From: Rhodospirillaceae bacterium
GTDB lineage: Bacteria > Pseudomonadota > Alphaproteobacteria > JABSOH01
Reading direction: 5' to 3'
DNA length: 7,471 nt
Assembly: GCA_020629355.1 (NCBI GenBank)
Contig: JAHDDM010000054.1
Location: 1 to 7,471, forward strand
Shown one piece after another: positions 1-5,897 of the stretch. The position numbers and the translations under genes are program-made. The first letter of the stretch is position 1. Every line of letters begins with the position of its first letter. Below the pieces are notes generated by a model, which was given only the letters and a program-made list of their open reading frames with translations, ran no database searches and was not told the origin of the DNA.

Positions 1-763
1 CACCAAAAGCCGCAAGCACGATAGAAGGCCCTGTGGGTATATCCCACCACAGCGAACCATATAGTCCAGCAATCACTGCAACAGAGCCAATAATCATGGC
101 ATATAGTGCCATTTGCTCTGGACTACGCGCAAAATTACGCGCGGTTGCAGCCGGAATAATCAGCATGGAAGTAATCAACAGCACCCCAACGATTTTCATG
201 GCAAGGGCGATAACCAAAGCCATGAGCAGCATAAAAATAAGATGCAGTCGTTCTGGCTTGATGCCCTCGGCGGTGGCAATGTCCTCGCTGATGGTGGCGG
301 CGACCAGTGATCGCCATATTCGGCTCAAGACCACGAGAACGCCAATCCCGCACACCGCAATCACAGCAATATCCTGCCGTGAGACCGCCAGAATATCGCC
401 GAAAAGAAAACCCATCAAGTTAATCTGTGGGTTTTCCAATAGCCCCAGGACTACCATCCCCAAGGCCAAGCCCGCATGAGACAGCATCCCCAATAGTGAA
501 TCCGAAGACAGGCTGGCGCGTTTTTTCAACAGCAGGGTCATCAATGCGATACTTGCGGCTAAAGCAAAGACCGCAAGGGTCAAGTTTATGTGTAGTAAAA
601 AGGCCAGAGCAACTCCAAGCAGCGCGGCATGGGCAAGAGTATCACCAAAATAGGCCATACGCCGCCAGACAATAAAGCACCCCAAAGGCCCGCACAGAAT
701 CGCGATAAGCACTCCAGCAAGGAGAGCACGGATCAAAAAATCGCTGAAAAGACTATCAATCAT
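1..763 (-). CDS. znuB: Zinc ABC transporter permease ZnuB (3' end cut by window edge)
   Basis: Inner-membrane permease of the high-affinity zinc importer; it forms the channel that passes Zn2+ from ZnuA into the cytoplasm, driven by ZnuC. Translating the minus strand from ATG at 763-761 gives about 254 residues with no stop before the window edge. It begins MIDSLFSDFLIRALLAGVLI and contains the family segments CGPLGCFIVWRRMAYFGDTLAHA and ENPQINLMGFLFGDIL, and ends near the conserved GPSIVLAA. Long hydrophobic stretches throughout fit a polytopic ABC-3 family permease. ZnuB proteins are about 260 residues, so only roughly 10 residues should be missing. Its start codon lies inside the last codons of znuC (8-base overlap), which points to translational coupling and one znuCB transcript. 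A manganese or iron relative of the same family is possible, but the ZnuA and ZnuC partners favour zinc. Confidence 0.93.
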   Translation of the reverse strand, partial: MIDSLFSDFLIRALLAGVLIAILCGPLGCFIVWRRMAYFGDTLAHAALLGVALAFLLHINLTLAVFALAASIALMTLLLKKRASLSSDSLLGMLSHAGLALGMVVLGLLENPQINLMGFLFGDILAVSRQDIAVIAVCGIGVLVVLSRIWRSLVAATISEDIATAEGIKPERLHLIFMLLMALVIALAMKIVGVLLITSMLIIPAATARNFARSPEQMALYAMIIGSVAVIAGLYGSLWWDIPTGPSIVLAAFG

Positions 764-1502
764 GGTGGTGGCGCACCGTGCCGTCTGCAAGATGTTCGTG
801 GTCATGGTGGTGGGTATAGAGCGCCAAGGCGTCCGTGGCATGCAAGCCAAAAAGTGCACGATATTCGTCGCTGGCTGCCACGGTTTCTGGCGAGCCTTGG
901 CAGCAGACATGACCGTTTAGGCAAATCACACGATCAGTGGCGCGCATCACCACATGCAGGTCATGCGAAATTAACAAAATCGCCACACCAGTCTGTTCTC
1001 TGATCCGTGCAATCAATTCGTACAAAGCAATCTCGCCAGCAAAATCTACCCCCTGTACTGGCTCGTCTAGTACCAGCAGATTCGGCTTGCAGGCAATCGC
1101 ACGGGCCAAGAGCAGCCGTTGAAATTCTCCGCCAGATAAATTTTGAATTGCCTGTTGCTCAAGCTTTGTAACCCCCGTCATTTCAAGGGCGGCCTCAATA
1201 TCCTGCTGCGGGATTTTTTGCGTTAAGGTCATAAAACGCTGAACGGTCATGGGTAAGGTCTGATCAATATGTAACTTTTGCGGAACATAACCCACCTTCA
1301 GGCCATCCCGTTTCTGTGCTTTGCCTTCGGACACAGGCAAGAGCCCCAAAGCCAGCTTGACCGTGGTGGACTTTCCCGAACCGTTCGGGCCGATGAGCGT
1401 CACAATTTCACCGTCATGTACCGCAAGCGTAATGCCGCGCACCAGCCAACGGTCGCGCACACGATAACCAGCGTTCTGCAAATGAAGGCATTCCGTTGTC
1501 AT
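756..1502 (-). CDS. znuC: Zinc ABC transporter ATP-binding protein ZnuC
   Basis: Cytoplasmic ATPase that powers zinc import through ZnuB. The 248-residue protein has a complete set of ABC motifs: Walker A GPNGSGKST (38-46), Q-loop Gln75, signature LSGGE (122-126), Walker B LLVLDE (142-147) and switch His180 in LLISHD. The sequence DEPVQGVDFAGE after Walker B is typical of ZnuC. The C-terminus is His-rich (HHHDHEHL, then HHHD as the last residues), as seen in other ZnuC proteins, and may bind zinc; that role is inference. The stop TGA at 758-756 overlaps the znuB ATG by 8 bases. The gene is divergent from znuA with 75 bases between their starts. No strong Shine-Dalgarno is visible before the ATG at 1502. 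Confidence 0.95.
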   Translation of the reverse strand: MTTECLHLQNAGYRVRDRWLVRGITLAVHDGEIVTLIGPNGSGKSTTVKLALGLLPVSEGKAQKRDGLKVGYVPQKLHIDQTLPMTVQRFMTLTQKIPQQDIEAALEMTGVTKLEQQAIQNLSGGEFQRLLLARAIACKPNLLVLDEPVQGVDFAGEIALYELIARIREQTGVAILLISHDLHVVMRATDRVICLNGHVCCQGSPETVAASDEYRALFGLHATDALALYTHHHDHEHLADGTVRHHHD

Positions 1503-1577
1503 AATGGTCTATTAAATCTGTCTCAAGCACCCTATATTAGCACGTTCCTAACCACAGCAAGCAGAAAAGGGGTAGCC
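1503..1577. promoter_or_regulatory. Divergent promoter region between znuC and znuA
   Basis: This 75-base gap separates two divergent start codons, so it must hold the start signals for both znuCB and znuA unless either is read from further away. A TATATT at 1533-1538 could be a -10 element for znuA, but no good -35 stands 17 bases upstream. In related bacteria such loci are repressed by Zur when zinc is plentiful. I looked for a Zur-type palindrome and found only a weak TTAG/CTAA pair (about 1536-1550), so no operator is claimed. Confidence 0.45.
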
Positions 1578-2465
1578 ATGAAAAAAATTATATTAAGCGT
1601 TGCATTTTTCTTGATACTCGCTCCAGCGGTGCGTGCTGAATCAAAGGTTGTCGCCAGCATACAACCCATCCATAGTCTGGTTGCCGCGATAATGGCGGGT
1701 ACAGAAACACCTGCTCTGTTGCTGGATGGTGCGGCCTCACCCCACGGCTATGCGTTGAAGCCCTCGCAAGTTGGACTGCTTGATCAAGCAGAACTGATTG
1801 TCTGGGTTGCGCCAGAACTTGAAAGCTTCCTCAATAAGCCTTTGCGTACTCTGGCTGAAGATACCTCTGTCGTCACCTTGATGGATATTCCCGAATTGAC
1901 CATCCATCCATCGAATGATCATGGCCACGGACATGATCACGATAGCAAGCATGGCAATGATCCCCATATCTGGCTTGACCCGAAAAATGCCGCACGGATA
2001 ATCGATGTGGTCTACGATAAATTGGTCACATTGAACCCTGAACATCAAGCACTATACCAAGCCAATACAACAAAAGTACAACAACGCCTTGAGCAGCTTG
2101 ATGCTGAAATCCGTACCATACTTACACCTGTACAATCGCATTCTTATATGGTTTTTCACAATGCCTTTCAGTATTTCACACGCCACTATGGTCTGCAAGA
2201 TGCTGGTGTCATCAGCGATAATCCTGAAGTCCAGCCTAGCGTCACCGAAATTCAGCATGCCAGAGAATATATGCGTGAACATCATGTTCGATGCTTGTTT
2301 ATCGAGCCACAGTTCCCTGCCAACAGAGTAGAAACCGTGCGTGAAGGCTATGATGCAAAAATCGGCACGCTTGATCCGCTAGGGACAAGCTTGGCAGCAG
2401 GGCCAGAGCTTTACTTTATCCTGATGAAGAATCTGGCACAAACCATGCGGAATTGTCTTGGTTAA
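1578..2465 (+). CDS. znuA: Zinc ABC transporter periplasmic binding protein ZnuA
   Basis: Periplasmic protein that captures Zn2+ and delivers it to ZnuB. The ATG at 1578 is chosen because it follows AAGGGG (1567-1572, 5-base spacing) and opens a clear signal peptide (MKKIILSVAFFLILAPAVRA, cleavage after Ala20); the open frame further upstream overlaps znuC antisense. The product is 295 residues. Likely zinc ligands are His56 (SPHGY), His130 (DPHIWLD) and His194 (MVFHNAF). A His/Asp-rich loop spans 113-130 (NDHGHGHDHDSKHGNDPH), a hallmark of zinc-specific members. Cys239 and Cys293 (second-last residues region NCLG) are 54 apart, matching the spacing of the disulfide known in E. coli ZnuA. The Glu that precedes the first ligand in E. 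coli is Pro55 here, as in many non-enteric homologues. Divergent from znuCB, with which it forms one transporter. Confidence 0.95.
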   Translation: MKKIILSVAFFLILAPAVRAESKVVASIQPIHSLVAAIMAGTETPALLLDGAASPHGYALKPSQVGLLDQAELIVWVAPELESFLNKPLRTLAEDTSVVTLMDIPELTIHPSNDHGHGHDHDSKHGNDPHIWLDPKNAARIIDVVYDKLVTLNPEHQALYQANTTKVQQRLEQLDAEIRTILTPVQSHSYMVFHNAFQYFTRHYGLQDAGVISDNPEVQPSVTEIQHAREYMREHHVRCLFIEPQFPANRVETVREGYDAKIGTLDPLGTSLAAGPELYFILMKNLAQTMRNCLG

Positions 2466-2552
2466 AGAGGTGCAAACTGCTTTGATATTCTGCTATATTT
2501 GAACATCAATTTTGTATAGGTTCAGTATCAAGGTAATTTTGGGATATCATTC

Positions 2553-2987
2553 ATGCGATTTTTACACACTTCGCTGCGGATCAGCAATGTCGAGAAATCG
2601 CTGGACTTCTACTGCAATAAACTTGGTTTGCGCGAAGTGATGCGCTCTGATGTTCCAGGTGGGAAATTTACGCTGTTCTTTCTGGCGGCACCAGACAGCC
2701 CTAGTGGGGTTTACGGCGCGCCTCAGATTGAGCTGATTTATAACTGGGAGCCTGAGAAATATGAATCAGGGCGCGTTTACGCGCATATCGCCTTCACAGT
2801 CACGGATATCTATGCGACCTGTAAGCGATTGCAGCGTCTGGGTATAGCGCTGAATCGTCCGCCGCGTGATGGAAGACTGGCCTTTATCAAGTCACCAGAC
2901 GAGGCCGTCATTATGCTGGTGCAGGAAGGCAAGGCTCTGATCCCTCAAGAGCCTTGGGTCTCGATGAACAATATTGGCAGTTGGTGA
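2553..2987 (+). CDS. Glyoxalase-I-like VOC family protein, altered metal site
   Basis: A 144-residue protein with two beta-alpha-beta-beta-beta halves of the vicinal oxygen chelate fold. It starts MRFLHTSLRISNVEKSLDFY and includes IELIYNWEPEKYESG and YAHIAFTV, closely resembling lactoylglutathione lyase (glyoxalase I), which isomerises the glutathione adduct of methylglyoxal. By alignment with E. coli GloA (ligands His5, Glu56, His74, Glu122), His5, Glu60 and His78 are kept, but the fourth position is Met121 (VIMLVQ instead of IELIE). That Glu is a metal ligand and catalytic base in glyoxalase I, so normal activity is doubtful. The C-terminal tail EPWVSMNNIGSW is not in E. coli GloA. It lies 87 bases after znuA and 31 bases before the hydrolase; no strong Shine-Dalgarno is seen. 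Confident of family, not of activity. Confidence 0.85.
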   Translation: MRFLHTSLRISNVEKSLDFYCNKLGLREVMRSDVPGGKFTLFFLAAPDSPSGVYGAPQIELIYNWEPEKYESGRVYAHIAFTVTDIYATCKRLQRLGIALNRPPRDGRLAFIKSPDEAVIMLVQEGKALIPQEPWVSMNNIGSW

Positions 2988-2994
2988 TTGAAAG

Positions 2995-3010
2995 TATAGC
3001 ATAGGCTATA
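2995..3010. repeat. Small inverted repeat before the hydrolase gene
   Basis: TATAGC (2995-3000) and GCTATA (3005-3010) form a perfect 6-bp inverted repeat with a 4-base loop in the 31-base gap between the VOC gene and the hydrolase start. It is short and AT-rich, so it may have no function. Confidence 0.4.
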
Positions 3011-3018
3011 AAACAGAT

Positions 3019-3804
3019 ATGCCGCATAACCGTATCAATCAATCGCATGTTACCCAGCAAATAACACTGGATTCGCCGCCTTTGCTGCTCGTGCATGGTT
3101 TCTTGGGCGGCAAGGCGCAATGGACACCGATTCTGTCGGAATTACAGAAAAATCGCACGATTATCGCGCCAGATTTACCAGGTTTTGGTGCTGATCTCGC
3201 TCAAGACAGTCCCGATAAAATTCGTGATTTTGCCGAATGTTTATGGCATTATCTTGATGAATTGGGTGTTACGAAATGCGACATTTTAGGCCATTCCATG
3301 GGCGGCATGATTGTGCAGGAAATGGCACATTTGGCCGGCGCGCGCATTCGGCGGCTGGTCTGTTACGGCACAGGCCCACTTGGGGCAATGCCAGAACGTT
3401 TTGAGCCACTGGATATATCCCGCGAACGCTTTAAGGCAGAGGGTGTTGCCACCACTGCTGCACGCATTGCCGCGACATGGTTTCGCGAAGGGAAGGCCGC
3501 CGAATATTATCCCTTATGCCAAGAACTAGGTACAGGGGTTCGGCTCGAGAACGCTTTGGCAGGACTACGCGCCATGGCGGCTTGGGATGGACGCGAATAC
3601 CTTCCAGATATTGCCTGTCCGACTTTGGTCATTGCTGGTGCGGATGATCGTTCTTACGCCAGGCGTTATATTTGCTCTTTGGCGGAGCACATCCCAAATA
3701 GTACACTGGTGATTCTTCAGAACTGTTGTCACAGCGCCCATCTTGAGCAACCAAAAAAATTCCTATCCGTGGTTGCAGAATTTTTGGATGCCTCGTACAG
3801 TTAA
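3019..3804 (+). CDS. Alpha/beta hydrolase
   Basis: A 261-residue cytoplasmic-looking protein of the alpha/beta hydrolase fold; no signal peptide is visible. Oxyanion-region motif LLLVHGFLGG lies at 22-31, and PDLPGFG at 51-57. The nucleophile elbow is GHSMGG with Ser93. The acid is probably Asp210 (GADD) and the catalytic base His238 (CHSAHLEQP), so the triad looks complete; a Cys replaces the common Gly before this His. The length is usual for esterase, lactonase or C-C hydrolase members, and the substrate cannot be read from sequence. The stop is 27 bases before the binding-protein gene of the betaine-type transporter, so co-transcription is likely. A job on an ester of the imported compound is conceivable but only inference. 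The ATG has no clear Shine-Dalgarno. Confidence 0.88.
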   Translation: MPHNRINQSHVTQQITLDSPPLLLVHGFLGGKAQWTPILSELQKNRTIIAPDLPGFGADLAQDSPDKIRDFAECLWHYLDELGVTKCDILGHSMGGMIVQEMAHLAGARIRRLVCYGTGPLGAMPERFEPLDISRERFKAEGVATTAARIAATWFREGKAAEYYPLCQELGTGVRLENALAGLRAMAAWDGREYLPDIACPTLVIAGADDRSYARRYICSLAEHIPNSTLVILQNCCHSAHLEQPKKFLSVVAEFLDASYS

Positions 3805-3820
3805 AGCATGATGAACAACA

Positions 3821-3825
3821 GGAGA
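3821..3825 (+). promoter_or_regulatory. Ribosome binding site that sets the proX-like start
   Basis: GGAGA stands 6 bases before the ATG at 3832. A frame-matched ATG at 3808 has no such site and would add eight polar residues (MMNNRRQI) ahead of the signal peptide, so 3832 is the preferred start. Confidence 0.75.
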
Positions 3826-3831
3826 CAGATT

Positions 3832-4797
3832 ATGATCAAGAAGACTTTACAGGTATCCGCGATTGTTTTGAGTGTTGCTGCTTTTGCGGGCACATCTCAG
3901 GCAGCAGAAAAAGTCAATATTGGTGCACCAGCCTGGACGGGTGCTCAGGCGATTGCGCATTTGATCGCCGAGGTTGTGACCTCGCGTATTGGCGGTGAGG
4001 CCAATCTTGTTCCAGGTAATAATGCCAGTATTTTTCAGGCCATGGATCAAGGCAAGGGCGATATTGATGTTCATCCTGATGTCTGGCTACCGAATCAGGA
4101 AAGCTTCACGAAAAAGTATGTCGATGGTGCGGGTACGGTGGCACTTTCAGAAAATTCTTACGAGGGTAAACAGAGCTTCTGTGTCAGTAAAGCCTTTTCT
4201 GAGGCTAATAATGTGACCTCAATTTTTGATCTGGCGCGGCCTGAAGTTGCGGCAAAAATGGACAGTGACGGTAATGGCAAAGGTGAAATTTGGGTGGGTG
4301 CACCAGGTTGGGCTTCTGCCAATGTCAACGAGGTTAAGGTACGTGATTATGGCCTACTGCCATTCATGGATGCGATTCGCGCTGATCAGGCCGTGATGAC
4401 TGCTACAGTGGGTGATTCGATCAAAAAGGGTATTGGCTATGCGTTCTATTGCTATTCCCCGCATGCTATCTGGTTCCAGCATGACATTGTGCGTCTGAGC
4501 GAGCCAGCCTTTGATCCAGCAAAATACAAAGCGATTCAGCCCTCCGATGATCCTGACTGGTACAAGAATTCAAAAGTAATGACCGAAGATGCCTTGAAGC
4601 AGGTGCAGGTTGCCTATTCAAAATCACTGGCGGCGCGTTCCCCCGCGATTGCGGATTTTCTGGCTAATATGGCGTTGGATGGTGAGACCGTCTCGAACTT
4701 TGCCTTCCTCATCGAAGGTGGTCAATCTCCTGCAGATGTGGCCAAGAATTGGGTTGCGGAAAACAGCGCCCGAGTCGATAGCTGGTTAGGCTTATAG
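3832..4797 (+). CDS. proX: Glycine betaine/choline-type ABC transporter substrate-binding protein (ProX/OpuAC family)
   Basis: Periplasmic binding protein that captures a quaternary-amine solute for the ATPase and permease encoded next. The product from 3832 is 321 residues, with a signal peptide (basic IKK, hydrophobic 8-19, cleavage near SQA, residue 24). Family features include GAPAWTG at the mature N-terminus, DVHPDVWLPNQ, GAPGWAS and YCYSPHAIWF. Trp35, Trp85, Trp160 and Trp214 are candidates for the aromatic cage that holds trimethylammonium groups. Residues 144-152 (DSDGNGKGE) form an EF-hand-like loop; E. coli ProX has a similar DTNGDGKAD before its NPGW segment. The ligand could be glycine betaine, choline, proline betaine or trimethylamine N-oxide; sequence alone does not decide. 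It follows the hydrolase by 27 bases and is followed by a strong hairpin. Confidence 0.9.
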   Translation: MIKKTLQVSAIVLSVAAFAGTSQAAEKVNIGAPAWTGAQAIAHLIAEVVTSRIGGEANLVPGNNASIFQAMDQGKGDIDVHPDVWLPNQESFTKKYVDGAGTVALSENSYEGKQSFCVSKAFSEANNVTSIFDLARPEVAAKMDSDGNGKGEIWVGAPGWASANVNEVKVRDYGLLPFMDAIRADQAVMTATVGDSIKKGIGYAFYCYSPHAIWFQHDIVRLSEPAFDPAKYKAIQPSDDPDWYKNSKVMTEDALKQVQVAYSKSLAARSPAIADFLANMALDGETVSNFAFLIEGGQSPADVAKNWVAENSARVDSWLGL

Positions 4798-4804
4798 AAC
4801 TGGT

Positions 4805-4832
4805 TGGTGGCGGGTGTGATCACTCGTCACCA
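4805..4832 (+). repeat. Strong intercistronic hairpin between proX and proV
   Basis: Bases 4805-4816 pair with 4821-4832 to give a 12-bp stem (ten Watson-Crick and two G-U pairs in RNA) around a UGAU loop. It begins 7 bases after the proX stop and ends 8 bases before the proV ATG. Only a short CTTT follows, so it is at best a leaky terminator. In binding-protein transporter operons such hairpins often stabilise the upstream mRNA so the binding protein is made in excess; that role here is inference. It fills the space where the proV Shine-Dalgarno would be. Confidence 0.75.
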
Positions 4833-4840
4833 CTTTACCT

Positions 4841-5848
4841 ATGTCTGAGATAGCGATAGAGCTGAATAATGTTTGGAAAATCTTCGGTACACGCGCTGAA
4901 GAGGCTCTGAAAGCCGTGCAGTCTTCGTCTTTATCGAAGGCCGAAATGCTCAGTGAATTTAATTGTGTTCTGGGTGTTGCCAACGCCAATATGCAGATAG
5001 AGGCGGGCGAGATTTTCTGTGTCATGGGGCTGTCTGGTTCAGGAAAATCAACCTTGGTTCGCCACATTAACCGTCTTTTAGAACCAACGGCAGGCAGTAT
5101 TCACGTCAATGGCGTGGATGTGATGGCGATGAATCCGCAAGAATTACGGAATTATCGCAATGCCAATATTGCGATGGTGTTTCAGAATTTCGGCCTGATG
5201 CCGCATCGTTCGGTACTGGATAATATCGCCATGCCGCTGGAAATTCGTGGTATCAGCAAAAACCAACGTCTGGAGGCCGCTGAACGATGTATTGAGCTGG
5301 TAGAACTTGGCGGTTGGGGTAACAAATTCGCCCACGAATTATCTGGCGGGATGCAGCAACGGGTTGGGCTAGCACGGGCGTTGGCCTCTGATCCTGAGAT
5401 TTTGCTGATGGATGAGCCTTTTTCGGCGCTCGATCCTTTGATTCGGCGGCAATTACAAAACCAGTTCATGCAGCTTGCGGCTCAGATGAAGAAAACAACC
5501 GTATTCATCACCCATGATCTGGATGAAGCGGTGCGTATTGGCGCGCATATCGCGATTATGCGCGATGGTGCGGTGGTGCAAATTGGGACACCAGAAGAGA
5601 TTGTCATGCACCCCGCCGATGATTATGTCGCAGATTTTGTGGCGGGGATTTCGCGCTTGAAAGTGGTGCGCGCCCATGCGGTCATGCAGCCAATAGAAGC
5701 GATCACAGCATGGTTCTCTATCGGCGGATGCGGCAGAATATGCCAGCGATACGCCTCTTGGGCTGTTGATCACTCAGGCGATCAACAGCGATATACCCTC
5801 GGTGATTACCCAAGATGGTCAGCGTGTTGGTGTCGTGACCCGAAGTGA
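4841..5848 (+). CDS. proV: Betaine-type ABC transporter ATP-binding protein (ProV/OpuAA), frameshifted near its C-terminus
   Basis: ATPase of the quaternary-amine importer. Residues 1-287 are a normal ProV: VWKIFG near the start, the family-specific insert before the P-loop, Walker A GLSGSGKST (63-71), Q-loop Gln115, signature LSGGM (167-171), Walker B ILLMDE (187-192) and His225 (FITHD), then YVADFVAGISRLKVVRAHAVMQP. After about Ala287 the frame gives 48 residues rich in Trp and Cys that do not look like the family, ending at a TGA at 5846. The expected tail is present in the frame one base later and ends at 5888. The gene therefore has a +1-type shift (one base gained or two lost) around 5697-5705. 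The ATPase core is intact and may still work, but the regulatory tail would be lost. A sequencing or assembly error is a real alternative. No clear Shine-Dalgarno precedes the ATG. Confidence 0.88.
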   Translation: MSEIAIELNNVWKIFGTRAEEALKAVQSSSLSKAEMLSEFNCVLGVANANMQIEAGEIFCVMGLSGSGKSTLVRHINRLLEPTAGSIHVNGVDVMAMNPQELRNYRNANIAMVFQNFGLMPHRSVLDNIAMPLEIRGISKNQRLEAAERCIELVELGGWGNKFAHELSGGMQQRVGLARALASDPEILLMDEPFSALDPLIRRQLQNQFMQLAAQMKKTTVFITHDLDEAVRIGAHIAIMRDGAVVQIGTPEEIVMHPADDYVADFVAGISRLKVVRAHAVMQPIEAITAWFSIGGCGRICQRYASWAVDHSGDQQRYTLGDYPRWSACWCRDPK

Positions 5849-5888
5849 TCTGTTGCGCACGGTAATCGAGGGAACAGAGACCGCTTAG
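5697..5888 (+). pseudogene. Displaced C-terminal (CBS-like) tail of proV
   Basis: This frame is open from 5697 (its last upstream stop is TAG at 5694) to TAG at 5886-5888. It encodes SQHGSLSADAAEYA, then TPLGLLITQAINSD, then GQRVGVVTRSDLLRTVIEGT, which matches the end of ProV/OpuAA proteins, where a CBS-type module senses osmotic or ionic conditions. Joined to residues 1-287 it would give a protein of about 349 residues. Its stop is 9 bases from the permease start, as expected for the native gene end in a tight operon. It has no start signal of its own and is not a separate gene. Confidence 0.8.
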
Positions 5889-5894
5889 GGGGAG
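5887..5894 (+). promoter_or_regulatory. Ribosome binding site of the permease gene
   Basis: AGGGGGAG overlaps the displaced proV stop (TAG 5886-5888) and lies a few bases before the ATG at 5898. It supports that start and suggests that ribosomes finishing full-length ProV would reinitiate on the permease. Confidence 0.7.
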
Positions 5895-5897
5895 ACC

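Noticed and set aside
33..479. Plus-strand open frames across 33-1003
   Set aside because: They are antisense to znuB and znuC, which have full family motifs; their translations resemble no known protein.
1278..1577. A 100-residue upstream extension of the znuA reading frame
   Set aside because: It lies antisense to znuC, lacks a ribosome binding site, and would bury the clear signal peptide that begins at 1578.
1503..1577. A Zur operator between znuC and znuA
   Set aside because: Expected from the family, but only a weak 4-bp inverted pair is present, which is not enough to call a site.
3808..3831. Earlier ATG for the binding-protein gene
   Set aside because: It has no Shine-Dalgarno and would put polar residues before the signal peptide; the ATG at 3832 has GGAGA at good spacing.
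5690..5710. Programmed ribosomal frameshift in proV
   Set aside because: No slippery run, nearby in-frame stop or downstream stimulatory structure of a known type was seen; mutation or sequence error is simpler.
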